Assembly: GCA_019310385.1 (NCBI GenBank)
Contig: JAFDEK010000073.1
Location: forward strand, 1-53,920
From: Deltaproteobacteria bacterium
GTDB lineage: Bacteria > Myxococcota_A > UBA9160 > UBA4427
DNA length: 53,920 nucleotides
Direction: 5' to 3'
Positions 42,192 through 51,049 of this stretch are shown here, one piece after another. Both the position numbers and the translations under genes were made by a program. Numbering within the stretch: position 1 is the first letter of the stretch; the number at the start of each line of letters is the position of its first letter. The notes under the pieces were generated by a model. The model did not search any database. It was not told the origin of the DNA and was given only the letters and a program-made list of their open reading frames with translations.

Positions 42192-43292
42192 CTATTCGTC
42201 CTCGCCTGTGATCCGTTCGAAGGCCGTCAGGGCCTCCTCGACCATGTCGGAGACGATCTGCCGGGCGGGCTTCATCTCGGTGATGGAGCCGACCCCCTGA
42301 CCGCAGGCCTCGGTCATGAGGTCGTCGCGCCGAAAGTCGTTGGCGCCCTGGATGTAGTCGGAGCTGAGGAGCATCTGGTACGGCGGCGGCAGCACCTGGG
42401 GCGCCTCGGGCTTGGCCCACTCCTCGGTCCAGGGGCACTTGAGGACGCGCATGGTCATGCCCGAGATGCTGGTCGACCAGGAGGTGTCCTCGGAGTTGGC
42501 TGCGATGAGCTTCTCCTTGATGATCATGTCGTTGTCCGACTCCCGGCAGGGAAGCCACAAGGTGCCGGTCCAGACCCCGGAGGCGCCCAGGCACAGGGCC
42601 GCCGCGAGGTGGCGCCCGGTCGTCACGCCGCCAGCGGCGATGATGGGGGTGTCGCCCGCAATGGCGGCCACCTCGGCGACGATGGAGAAGGTTCCCATGG
42701 CGCCGGTGTGGCCCGCCGCATCGAAGCCCTGGGCGATGATCCCGTCCACGCCGGCCTCGAGCTGGCGCTTCGCCTGACGGGTCTTCCCCACGAGTCCGAA
42801 GACCTTGATCCCCCGCTCGTGGGCCGCGTCCAGGAGAAAGGCCGGGCTGCCGAGGCCCGAGCAGATCACAGGCACCTTCTCGTCCAGCAGAACGTCGAGC
42901 TGAGCCCGGGCCATGGCCTGGTTCAGGCCACCCCAGCTGTAGAGATCGGGCTTGTCCTTCGGGTCCGGGACGTCGTACTTCTTCTTGATCTCCTGCTCGA
43001 AGGCGCGCTGCTCGGCGGGGATCTTGGTCAGGAGATCCTCCACGCTGCCCCCCGGCGGGGCCGAGGCGGGCAGGACCAGGTCGATCCCGAAGGGCTTTCC
43101 GTCCACTCTCTCACGGATCCAGTTGATGTCCTGGGAGATCTGGTCGGCCTCGTGCATGGCCTCGCCGAGGACCGCGAAGCCGCCGGAGTTGATGACCGCC
43201 ACCGCGACGTCCTTGCAGTGTGTGAAGGCAATGATGGGGAACTCGATCCCCAGCATGTCGCAGAGCTTGGTTCTGAGGGGGTCATGGGTCAT
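42192..43292 (-). CDS. Nitronate monooxygenase / 2-nitropropane dioxygenase-like FMN enzyme
   Basis: 366 residues, TIM barrel. Key segments: MLGIEFPIIAFTHCKDVAVA, VPVICSGLGSP, FGLVGKTRQAKRQLEAGVDG, AQGFDAAGHTGAMG with His195 at the NMO catalytic position, and IIAAGGVTTGRHLAAALCLG for FMN phosphate. Members oxidise alkyl nitronates or act as flavin-dependent enoyl reductase-like enzymes. ATG 43292 has agaggag 9 bp upstream; the frame is open further upstream but looks non-coding. It is divergent from the carboxylase operon. Substrate not deducible. Confidence 0.86.
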   Translation of the reverse strand: MTHDPLRTKLCDMLGIEFPIIAFTHCKDVAVAVINSGGFAVLGEAMHEADQISQDINWIRERVDGKPFGIDLVLPASAPPGGSVEDLLTKIPAEQRAFEQEIKKKYDVPDPKDKPDLYSWGGLNQAMARAQLDVLLDEKVPVICSGLGSPAFLLDAAHERGIKVFGLVGKTRQAKRQLEAGVDGIIAQGFDAAGHTGAMGTFSIVAEVAAIAGDTPIIAAGGVTTGRHLAAALCLGASGVWTGTLWLPCRESDNDMIIKEKLIAANSEDTSWSTSISGMTMRVLKCPWTEEWAKPEAPQVLPPPYQMLLSSDYIQGANDFRRDDLMTEACGQGVGSITEMKPARQIVSDMVEEALTAFERITGEDE

Positions 43293-43309
43293 GGCGGGAA
43301 CTCCTCTAA

Positions 43310-43325
43310 TTGCGCGCGCGCGCGA
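43310..43325. repeat. Alternating CG run
   Basis: tgcgcgcgcgcgcgacg in the divergent promoter region between the nitronate-monooxygenase-like gene and the carboxylase operon. Such alternating sequence can adopt Z-DNA under supercoiling; no other role is visible. Confidence 0.6.
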
Positions 43326-43505
43326 CGATTTAACACATGTGCGGGCATGGCGCAGCCAGTCCGGAATCAGATACAGTCCGGCCCGAGCTTCCGCGGACCC
43401 GGGCCTCGGCTGCGGAGCGCAGCTTCGCGGGGCATGGGTGGGGAAAGGGGCGCGGTAGGTTCCATCCCCCGCTCCCGCCGACATTCTATATCCTGCAAGA
43501 CCTGT

Positions 43506-43526
43506 TAGATCCAGATGCAGGATCTA
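43506..43526. promoter_or_regulatory. Dyad upstream of the carboxylase operon (operator candidate)
   Basis: TAGATCC-AGATGCA-GGATCTA: 7-bp perfect arms with a 7-nt spacer, 46 bp before the first gene of the operon. A tgcaaga motif flanks it on both sides (about 43494 and 43529). A tctatatcct patch (~43484) could be a -10 region just upstream, which would put the dyad in the early transcript, suited to repressor binding or a leader hairpin. Confidence 0.45.
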
Positions 43527-43571
43527 CATGCAAGAATCTGCACAACTGCCCGACGGAGGTAGAGTTTTACG

Positions 43572-45710
43572 ATGTCCCGTTATCTCGTAGCATGCGACGC
43601 CGGCGGCACGATGACAGACGTTATCATCGTCGACGAGGAGGGCCGAAGCGTCATCGGCAAGGCCCCCACCTCCCCCCACGACGAGAGCGTCGGTTACATG
43701 GAGTCCTTCTGGGAAGCCCTCGAGTACATGGGGATCTCCCAGGAGGAGGGCCAGGACTTCGGCAAGCATATCGAGACCGCCATCTACACCGGCACCTCGA
43801 TGCTCAACACCGTCATCAACATGAACGGCTACAAGACGGGCATTCTCGTCACCAAGGGCTTCGAGGACATCATCGCCCAGGGGCGGGGCTCCCAGACCTT
43901 CATCGGTGCGCAGTGGAGCGAGATCACCCACATGCAGTACCGCAAACACCGCATCCCGCTGGTACCCAGCGCCCTGGCCCGAGGCGTCACCGAGCGCATC
44001 GACATGTTCGGGACCCCCGTGATCCCCATGTACGAGCACGAGGTGCGACAGGGCGCCCGCGAGCTCATCGTCGACGAAGAGGTCGAGGCCATCGCGATCA
44101 TCTTCCTCCAGTCCTACGTGAATCCCATGCACGAGAACCGCGCGGAGGAGATCTGCCGCGAGGTCATGCAGGAGGTGGGCCGGGAAGTCGTGCTCGAAGT
44201 CTCGAACAAGGTGGCGCCCACCATGCGCGAGATCTCCCGCGCCAACGCGACCGTGGTCCAGGCCTACGCCTCGGACCCGGCCCGCAAGCAGCTCTACCGC
44301 ATCGAGGAAGAGCTGGTGAAGACCGGCTACCAGCACAGCCTCAAGACCGTGCTGGGCTACGGCGGCATCACGAACATCCGCTACCCGCGCCTCTTCGAGG
44401 CCGCCATGTCCGGACCCGTGGGCGGCCTGATGGGTGCCCAATACCTCTCCAGCGTGATCGGCGAGGAGAACATCGTCTGCAGCGACGTGGGCGGCACCTC
44501 CTTCGACGCGGGCGCCATCACCGCCGGCGTCCTGCCCATCGACCGTGAGCCCGGCTTCCAGGACATGTACGTCAACGTCCCCATGCTGGGCATCACCTCC
44601 ATCGGCGCCGGCACGGGCACCTACATCCGCGTGGATCCGCAGACGAACCGCATCAAGCTCGGCCCGGATTCCGCGGGCGGCACCCCCGGCCCCACCTTCA
44701 TGGAGGCCGGCAACACCACGCCGACCATCAACGACGTCAACCTGCTGCTGGGCATCCTCTCCGAGACCAACTACCTGGGCGGCAAGGTCAAGATCAACAA
44801 GTCCTACAAGCTCTTCAAGGAGAAGGTCTCGGACCCCCTCGGCATGGAGGTCTACGAAGCCGCCGAGACCTGCCTCGAGCTGCTCAACGTGATGATGCGC
44901 GAGCATCTGGTGCAGAGCCTCATGGTGGGCCACGACCTGCGCGAGTACGTGCTGCTGGGCTACGGCGGCGGCGGGCCGCTGCACCTGCTGGGCTACGCGG
45001 GCGACTACCCCTGGAAGGCAGTCTGCACGGTGCCCCACGCCGGCGGCTTCTCCGCCTGGGGCGGCGCCTGCATGGATTACTCCCACCGCCGGCACAAGAG
45101 CGTGGGAGCAGTCATCACGCCGGATCTCGACGACGCCACCAAGCTCGCCTACCTGGCGCCCGTCGCCAGCTCCTGGAACGCTCTCGAAGCCGAGCTGCGC
45201 GAGGAGCTCAAGGGCGAGGGCTTCAGCGAGGACCAGATCTCGGTCGAGCGCGTCGTGTACATGAAGTACTACGGCCAGCTCGACGACGTCGAGGTCGAAT
45301 CGCCGGTCGACAAGATCGATTCCGTGGGCGACATGAACGCTCTCATCAAGGGCTTCGAGGACCTCTACGCCAGAATGTTTACTCTGGCGGCCCGGCCCGA
45401 CATCGGCGCCTACCACATCACCGAGGTGTGCGTGGTCGCCAAGGTGGCCACGGTGAAGCCGAAGCTGCGCAAGTTCGAGCTGGCCAGCAAGGAGCCCGCC
45501 AAGGAGGCCTACAAGACCTCGCGCCCGGTCTTCATGCGCGGCAAGTGGCAGGACGCCGACATCTGGGAGATGGAGAAGCTCGTGCCGGGCAACGAGATCG
45601 ACGGCCTGGCGGTGATCGAGGCCTCCAATACGACGCTGTTGGTGCCGCCCGAGTGGCACGTGCGTATCGACGAATTCGACATCTACTGGATCACTCGGAA
45701 GGACGCGTAA
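43572..45710 (+). CDS. Acetone-carboxylase beta-subunit-like (AcxA / HyuA family)
   Basis: 712 residues, the same size as AcxA. The N-terminal ATP site is ACDAGGTMTDVIIVDEEG, with DAGGTMTD as in acetone carboxylase rather than the DVGGTFTD of hydantoinases, and a second actin-like motif SDVGGTSFDAGAI. LGYGGGGPLHLLGYAGD and PHAGGFSAWGGACMDY are conserved family blocks. Acetone carboxylase beta phosphorylates ketone and bicarbonate with ATP before carboxylation to a beta-keto acid. Followed with 1-bp overlap by the alpha and then the gamma homologue. ATG 43572 has a cggaggt 10 bp upstream. Ketone substrate not known. Confidence 0.85.
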   Translation: MSRYLVACDAGGTMTDVIIVDEEGRSVIGKAPTSPHDESVGYMESFWEALEYMGISQEEGQDFGKHIETAIYTGTSMLNTVINMNGYKTGILVTKGFEDIIAQGRGSQTFIGAQWSEITHMQYRKHRIPLVPSALARGVTERIDMFGTPVIPMYEHEVRQGARELIVDEEVEAIAIIFLQSYVNPMHENRAEEICREVMQEVGREVVLEVSNKVAPTMREISRANATVVQAYASDPARKQLYRIEEELVKTGYQHSLKTVLGYGGITNIRYPRLFEAAMSGPVGGLMGAQYLSSVIGEENIVCSDVGGTSFDAGAITAGVLPIDREPGFQDMYVNVPMLGITSIGAGTGTYIRVDPQTNRIKLGPDSAGGTPGPTFMEAGNTTPTINDVNLLLGILSETNYLGGKVKINKSYKLFKEKVSDPLGMEVYEAAETCLELLNVMMREHLVQSLMVGHDLREYVLLGYGGGGPLHLLGYAGDYPWKAVCTVPHAGGFSAWGGACMDYSHRRHKSVGAVITPDLDDATKLAYLAPVASSWNALEAELREELKGEGFSEDQISVERVVYMKYYGQLDDVEVESPVDKIDSVGDMNALIKGFEDLYARMFTLAARPDIGAYHITEVCVVAKVATVKPKLRKFELASKEPAKEAYKTSRPVFMRGKWQDADIWEMEKLVPGNEIDGLAVIEASNTTLLVPPEWHVRIDEFDIYWITRKDA

Positions 45711-47902
45711 TGGCAGCGCTCAGTCTCAAGGAACGATTGGCGGCGAACGACGAGGCCTTCAAGAAGACGGGCCACCTCTTCGGCCTCGAGCGCCTCGCTC
45801 TCAAGGAGAGCAACCCGGGCGACTACGAGGCGGTCTGGCACATCCTCTCGAACCTGTGCAACGCCGCCTGGGCGACGGGCTGCAAGGTCTCCTCTTCTCC
45901 GATTGCGGCCGAAGGCGGCGACGCGCTCTGGGGCCTGCACACGCCGACGGGCGAGGCCATCTGCATCTCCCGCGGCATCTCGGCCCATGCCGGCCTGCTC
46001 TCGGACATGGTGAAGAACTTCATCAGTATCGGCTACGAGGAGTACCCGGGCTTCAAGCCGGGTGACATCTTCGAGAACAACGACCCCCACTACGGCGGCA
46101 TCCACTCGCCGGACTTCGACATGTGCATGCCGCTCTTCTACGACGGCAAGCTCATCGCCTGGGCGACCTGCGTGAGCCACGTGGCCGACGCCGGCTCCGT
46201 GACGCCCGGCTCCATCGGCTTCCTCAATCCGGACTGCTACTCGGACGGGATCGCGATCTCCATGGAGCGGGTCGGGGAGAACGACCGCTTCTACCCCTGG
46301 TACGAGTTGCGCATCCGCTCGCGCTCGCGGACCCCGGACTTCGTCATGGGTGACGCCCGCGGGCGACTCGCGGGCTGCATCACCCTTCGCGAGCGCCTCG
46401 AGGCGATGATCGAGAAGTACGGGCTCGATTTCTTCGAACAGGCCGGCCACGAGTACGTCGAGGACAGCCGGCGCTACGCGGTGGGCCGGGTCAAGACCCA
46501 GACGGTCCCCGGGCGCATCCGCAAGTCGCAGTTCAAGGACCTGGCGATGAAGGGCAAGCGGGTCCTCATGGCCAAGCAGGACATCGACTGCGCCTTCAAC
46601 CTCCCCATGGAGCTCACCGTCAACGCCGACGCCAGCGTGAGCCTCTCGCTCCAGGGCGCCAGCGGCACCGTGCCCTTCGGCGAGAACATCAGCCCCACGG
46701 CCCTGAAGTCGGGCCTGATGATGGGCTACTCGCACATCGTCGGCTTCGACATGTTCAACTCGGGCCCGATCTCGGCCTGGGACATCGAGATGCCACCGGA
46801 CGGCTCCTGGGCGAACCCCTACCCCCTCGACTATCAGGCTGCATCCGGAGTGGCCTGGGCGCCGGCGGTCACGTGGGTGAGCAGCCTCTACGAGGTCTTC
46901 GGGCGCCTCTTCCAGATGCGCGGCTTCGTCGAGGAGATGGCGGCCGGCTCGGCGACCATCATGACGGCCGAGTTCTCGGGCATCAACCAGACCGGCATGT
47001 ACCTGACGGGGCTGACCCTCGAGCAGGCGAGCAACGGCTCGCCTGCCAAGGGCTACTCCGACGGCGAGAACAGTGCCTGGTGCATCTACACCCCCGAAGC
47101 CGATTTCGGCAACGCCGAGATCACCGAGCTCTACTACCCGATCCTCTTCCTGGGCCGCAACATCGAGCCCAACTCGGGCGGCTACGGCCAGTTCCGCGGC
47201 GGCCTCGGCCACACGGCGGTGTGGATGGTCTACAACACGCCGGGCCTCGAGTACCAGTGCGGCGATGCGGGCATGCGCTCCAAGATCGTCGGAAACCACG
47301 GCATGTACGGCGCCTATCCGGTGGTGCCGGATCGGCCCGCCTACGCCCACGACACCAACGTCAAGGAGCTCATCGACGCCCAGAAGCCCCTGGTCCACGG
47401 GCGCGGCGATCCGGAGAGCCCCGAGGTCGCGACCATCATCAAGGCCAAGGACCTGCAGACCGACGCGGTGGCGCCCTTCGTGACGCCCCAGCCCCTGACG
47501 GACTACGACATCATCGTGCACCCCATCGGCGGCGCCCAGGCGATGGGCGATCCCATCAACCGGGATCCCAAGAGCGTTGCGAGCGACCTCGACGAGGGCT
47601 GGACGACGGAGCGGGTCGCCGCGGACATCCACGGCGTGGTGACGAAGAAGCCCAACCGCCACTACGAGATCGACGAGGCCGCCACCGAGAAGAAGCGCAA
47701 GAAGATCCGCGACCAGCGGAAGAAGCGGGCCCTCCCCTTCAAGGAGTGGTGGACCGCGGAGCGCAAGAGGATCCTCGCCCAGGAGAACATGGACGAGTCG
47801 GTGCGGCGCATGTGGATCAGCTCCATGGAGCTGTCCCCCAAGTACGCCGAAGAGCTGCGGGCCTTCTGGAAGCTCCCGGAAGACTTCGTCTTTTCCCTTT
47901 AG
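45710..47902 (+). CDS. Acetone-carboxylase alpha-subunit-like (AcxB / HyuB family)
   Basis: 730 residues. The metal-site motif NDPHYGGIHSPDFDM followed by VSHVADAGS gives His132, Asp135 and His157, an H-x2-D-x21-H spacing that agrees with the Mn ligands I recall for Xanthobacter AcxB. This subunit performs the carboxylation at Mn. GQFRGGLGHTAVWMVYN and IHPIGGAQ-type glycine-rich blocks are family features. ATG overlaps the beta stop by one base (TAATG). A Lys/Arg-rich tail (EKKRKKIRDQRKKRALPF) and ELSPKYAEELRAFWKLPEDF end the protein, similar to AcxB. Function as ketone carboxylase is inferred from all three subunits being present. Confidence 0.85.
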   Translation: MAALSLKERLAANDEAFKKTGHLFGLERLALKESNPGDYEAVWHILSNLCNAAWATGCKVSSSPIAAEGGDALWGLHTPTGEAICISRGISAHAGLLSDMVKNFISIGYEEYPGFKPGDIFENNDPHYGGIHSPDFDMCMPLFYDGKLIAWATCVSHVADAGSVTPGSIGFLNPDCYSDGIAISMERVGENDRFYPWYELRIRSRSRTPDFVMGDARGRLAGCITLRERLEAMIEKYGLDFFEQAGHEYVEDSRRYAVGRVKTQTVPGRIRKSQFKDLAMKGKRVLMAKQDIDCAFNLPMELTVNADASVSLSLQGASGTVPFGENISPTALKSGLMMGYSHIVGFDMFNSGPISAWDIEMPPDGSWANPYPLDYQAASGVAWAPAVTWVSSLYEVFGRLFQMRGFVEEMAAGSATIMTAEFSGINQTGMYLTGLTLEQASNGSPAKGYSDGENSAWCIYTPEADFGNAEITELYYPILFLGRNIEPNSGGYGQFRGGLGHTAVWMVYNTPGLEYQCGDAGMRSKIVGNHGMYGAYPVVPDRPAYAHDTNVKELIDAQKPLVHGRGDPESPEVATIIKAKDLQTDAVAPFVTPQPLTDYDIIVHPIGGAQAMGDPINRDPKSVASDLDEGWTTERVAADIHGVVTKKPNRHYEIDEAATEKKRKKIRDQRKKRALPFKEWWTAERKRILAQENMDESVRRMWISSMELSPKYAEELRAFWKLPEDFVFSL

Positions 47903-47982
47903 AACACCCTCTAGTACACCGTCTGGACCGCCCAGAAGCTCGCGCGCCGAGATAGAGCGAGATAGAAAGAGGAGAACCCGAC

Positions 47983-48528
47983 ATGGCTGACTTCCACAAG
48001 GCCGACATCGAGAAGCTGATCGACGGCGTCCTGCCCTGGCCCGCCACCCAGGACATGCTGAAGAGCCCCAAGGACACGAATCGCTTCGACAAGTACGTCG
48101 AGATCATGCAGGACCGGGTGGACTTCGACGACCCGATCCTGCTGCCGCTGACGCCCCACCTCTTCATCGTGGCCTCGAAGAAAGAGGGCCGCATCGTGAA
48201 GTGCAAGTGCGGCCACAGCTTCGGCGACTACCGGATCAACTGGAAGCTCTCGGCGCTCATCAACGTGCGCGACGACGAGAAGTCCATGAGCGAGATCTAC
48301 CGGGGGCGCGAGATGCCCGATCCCGCGTGGATACAGCTGCGCGAGTACATCTGCGGCGGCTGCGGAGCCCAGCTCGAGGTCGAGGCCGTACCCCGGGGCT
48401 GCCCGCCGGACTTCGACTTCCTGCCAGACCTCGACACCTTCTACGGCCAGTGGCTGGGGCGCCCGCTGCCGGACAAGGTCGCGTTCGAGGACAAGACCCT
48501 CGAGCACGTGAAGGAATGGTCCGAGTAG
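47983..48528 (+). CDS. Acetone-carboxylase gamma-subunit-like (AcxC)
   Basis: 181 residues with paired cysteine motifs CKCGHSFGDY (Cys74, Cys76) and ICGGCGAQLEVE (Cys124, Cys127), the zinc-ribbon-like layout of the acetone carboxylase gamma subunit. DPILLPLTPHLFIV precedes it, and the C-terminal PDFDFLPDLDTFYGQWLGRP is also gamma-like. Hydantoinases do not have this subunit, so its presence argues for ketone carboxylase chemistry. It lies 80 bp after the alpha gene with agaaagaggag before ATG 47983, and 15 bp before the CoA-transferase series. Confidence 0.86.
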   Translation: MADFHKADIEKLIDGVLPWPATQDMLKSPKDTNRFDKYVEIMQDRVDFDDPILLPLTPHLFIVASKKEGRIVKCKCGHSFGDYRINWKLSALINVRDDEKSMSEIYRGREMPDPAWIQLREYICGGCGAQLEVEAVPRGCPPDFDFLPDLDTFYGQWLGRPLPDKVAFEDKTLEHVKEWSE

Positions 48529-48543
48529 GCGCCGGGGACCGAG

Positions 48544-49770
48544 ATGAGCAAGGCGCTGAAAGACGTCGTCGTCGTCGACCTCACCACCGAGTTCTTCGCT
48601 TCCGTGGCGGCCGCGCTGCTGGGGGACTTCGGGGCGAAGGTGATCCGGGTCGAGAACACGGGAGTGCCCAGGCCGAACCCGGATCGCGACGGGATGCACC
48701 CCGCCGAAGCCTGGGACGCCCACGCCGAGCTGGCCCACCGCAACAAGCAGAGCCTGGCGCTGGATCTCGAGCAGCCCGAGGGGCGCGCGGTTCTCGCGAA
48801 GCTCCTCGTCAAGGCCGACATCTTTCTCACCGACCTGCCCTTCGCGACCCTCGAAGCCCGGGGCTGGGACTACGACTCCCTGTGCGAGCTGCGCGGCGAC
48901 ATCATCCTGGCGCGCGGGTCGGGCTTCGGGCCCGAGGGGCCGGATCGCGACCTGCCGGCCCTCGACGAGCTGGCCGCGGCCCGGGTCGGCCTGATGCCCA
49001 CCCTCGGCGAGCCCGGCCAGCCGCCCGTCTACTCCGGCACGGGGCAGATGCACACGGCGGTGATGCTGGCCTTCGGCACCCTCATGGCGCTCTACCACCG
49101 CGAGGAGTCGGGCGAGGGGCAGATCGTCGACGCCTCGCTCTTCGGCGGCAACATGTACGCGGCAAGTCTCGACCTGCAGGCCTACTTGGCCGTGAAGGCC
49201 GACCGCATCTGCCAGTCGGTCTCGCGCCTCGACAGCGGCAACCCCATGAGCGGCCCTTCCTATCCCTGCTCCGACGGCAAGTGGGTGACCCTCGCCATGC
49301 CGGACACCGACAAGTGGTGGCCGGTCTTCTCCCAGATCGTCGGCCTCGACATCGACGACCCCCGCTTCGACAGCCACGACAAGCGCTGCGGTGAGAACCG
49401 AATCGAGATGATGCAGGTGCTCGACGGCCTCTTCGCCGCGAAGCCCGGCTCCCACTGGGCGGAGCAGTTCGCCACCCACCAGGTCAGCGCGGATCTGATC
49501 GAGAAGTACGACTACCCCGTCGCCGACCCCCAGGCCTTGAACAACCGCTACATCCTGCAGCTCGACCACCCGAGCCATGGCGAGATCGAGACCCTGGGCT
49601 TCCCCATCTACATGAGCGACACGCCGGCGCGCCTGCGCTCCATGGCGCCATGCCGCGGCCAGCACAGCGAGGAGATCCTGCAGGACATGCTGGGCTGCAC
49701 GGACGCCGAGATCGACGAGCTCGTCGCATCCTCCCCGCACCGCCCGCAGCAGAAGACAGAGCAGGAGTAG
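48544..49770 (+). CDS. Family III CoA-transferase-like protein (CaiB/BaiF) lacking the catalytic Asp
   Basis: 408 residues with the CaiB/BaiF fold: LLGDFGAKVIRVENTGVPRP, HRNKQSLALDLEQPEGR, SGEGQIVDASLFGGNMYA. The nucleophilic Asp that forms the aspartyl-CoA intermediate (Asp169 in formyl-CoA transferase) aligns with Gln168 in the segment SGTGQMHTAVMLAFG. The N-terminal AGP motif is also replaced (TEFFASVAAA). It is probably a non-catalytic partner of the next gene's protein, as in two-subunit family III enzymes such as BbsEF, or has another activity. ATG 48544, 15 bp after the gamma subunit; 6 bp before the next CaiB gene. Confidence 0.85.
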   Translation: MSKALKDVVVVDLTTEFFASVAAALLGDFGAKVIRVENTGVPRPNPDRDGMHPAEAWDAHAELAHRNKQSLALDLEQPEGRAVLAKLLVKADIFLTDLPFATLEARGWDYDSLCELRGDIILARGSGFGPEGPDRDLPALDELAAARVGLMPTLGEPGQPPVYSGTGQMHTAVMLAFGTLMALYHREESGEGQIVDASLFGGNMYAASLDLQAYLAVKADRICQSVSRLDSGNPMSGPSYPCSDGKWVTLAMPDTDKWWPVFSQIVGLDIDDPRFDSHDKRCGENRIEMMQVLDGLFAAKPGSHWAEQFATHQVSADLIEKYDYPVADPQALNNRYILQLDHPSHGEIETLGFPIYMSDTPARLRSMAPCRGQHSEEILQDMLGCTDAEIDELVASSPHRPQQKTEQE

Positions 49771-49776
49771 GACGAA

Positions 49777-51000
49777 ATGGCCAGGCCCCTCGACGGCATT
49801 CGCGTTCTCGACATGACGGTCTGGTTCCAGGGACCCGTCTGCTCCCAGTATCTCGCCGACTTCGGCGCCGAGGTGATCCACGTCGAGCGTCCGGTGAGCG
49901 GCGACCCGGCCCGGGGCGTGCGCAGCATCAAGGCCCTCGAGATCGGCGACTGGAATCAGTACTTCCTGGTGATCAACCGCAACAAGAAGAGCCTGGCGGT
50001 CGACCTCACCTCGGAAGGGGGGCAGGAGCTGATTCGCGGCCTGGCCGAGAAGGCCGACGTGCTGCTCTGCAACCAGGGCATGAAGAACCTCGAGAAGTGG
50101 GGACTCACCTGGGAGGACCTCAAGCAGGTGAACCCGCGGCTCATCCACGCCACCAACACCGGCCATGGCCAGAAGGGCAAGGTGAGCAAGCCTTCCTTCG
50201 ACATCAACGTGCAGGCGCTGACGGGCATCATGACCCGCCAGGGCGAGCCGGGACAGCCGCCCATCTACCTGGGCATGGGCTCGGGCGACGCCTACGGCGG
50301 CATCATGTCGGCCTTCGGCATCATGATGGCCCTGCTCCACCGGCAGAAGACCGGGAAGGGCCAGGCCATCGACGCCTCCCTCTACGGCGCCCAGCTCTTC
50401 ATGGGCGCACCGACCCTCCAGCCCTTCCTCGCCTCGCGCAAGGAGTTCTACTCCCTGCAGCGCTCGCGCAGCGAGGCCCGCAACCCGCTCTGGAACCGCT
50501 ACCAGGCCTCGGACAAGTGGCTCTTCCTGTGCCAGCAGAACGACGACGCGGGCTTCGCGATGCTCTGCGGGGTCCTGGAGAAAGTGCTGGGCAAGCAGGG
50601 ACTCTCATCCGACGCCCGCTTCGCCAGTCCGGAGAAGCGCTCCGAGAACAGCGAGGCGCTGATCGCCGAGCTCGACGCGGCCTTCGCGTCCGGCGATGCG
50701 GCCCGGTGGACGCAGGGCCTGAGCGACGCGGGCATCGACGCGAGCCCCATCGTGACCTTCAAGGAGCTCTCCGAGGATCCCCAGGCCTGGGAGAATGACT
50801 ACCTGCTGAAGATCGGCTGCGGAGAGGTCGACCGCGAGGTCGAGATCCGCGGTCTTCCCATCACCCTGAGCAAGACGCCCGGCTCCGTCGAGACCCTCGG
50901 CCCCGAGCTCGGCCAGGACACCGAGATCATCCTCATGGAGATGCTCGGGATGGAGTGGGAGCAGATCGAGGCCCTCAAGGAGCAAGGCGTCATTCCCTAG
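49777..51000 (+). CDS. Family III CoA-transferase (CaiB/BaiF), catalytic Asp present
   Basis: 407 residues. DGIRVLDMTVWFQGPVCSQY, YLADFGAEVIHVERP, INRNKKSLAVDLTSEGG and TGKGQAIDASLYGAQLF are CaiB/BaiF signatures. Catalytic Asp171 lies in GSGDAYGGIMSAFGIMMAL. It should move CoA from a donor thioester to a carboxylic acid through an aspartyl-anhydride intermediate. In context it could activate the beta-keto acid made by the carboxylase. Six bp after the Asp-less paralogue, to which it is similar in length and layout. gtaggacgaaATG gives a weak ribosome-binding site, suggesting translational coupling. Confidence 0.88.
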   Translation: MARPLDGIRVLDMTVWFQGPVCSQYLADFGAEVIHVERPVSGDPARGVRSIKALEIGDWNQYFLVINRNKKSLAVDLTSEGGQELIRGLAEKADVLLCNQGMKNLEKWGLTWEDLKQVNPRLIHATNTGHGQKGKVSKPSFDINVQALTGIMTRQGEPGQPPIYLGMGSGDAYGGIMSAFGIMMALLHRQKTGKGQAIDASLYGAQLFMGAPTLQPFLASRKEFYSLQRSRSEARNPLWNRYQASDKWLFLCQQNDDAGFAMLCGVLEKVLGKQGLSSDARFASPEKRSENSEALIAELDAAFASGDAARWTQGLSDAGIDASPIVTFKELSEDPQAWENDYLLKIGCGEVDREVEIRGLPITLSKTPGSVETLGPELGQDTEIILMEMLGMEWEQIEALKEQGVIP

Positions 51001-51049
51001 CGGTCAGAGACAGAGCGCACGCGAAGAAGAGAGAGCGGAGAGAGACGAG

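Noticed and set aside
43572..47902. Plain N-methylhydantoinase or 5-oxoprolinase (HyuAB) call
   Set aside because: The DAGGTMTD motif, subunit lengths and especially the adjacent AcxC-like gamma subunit fit acetone-carboxylase-type enzymes better; hydantoinases lack gamma.
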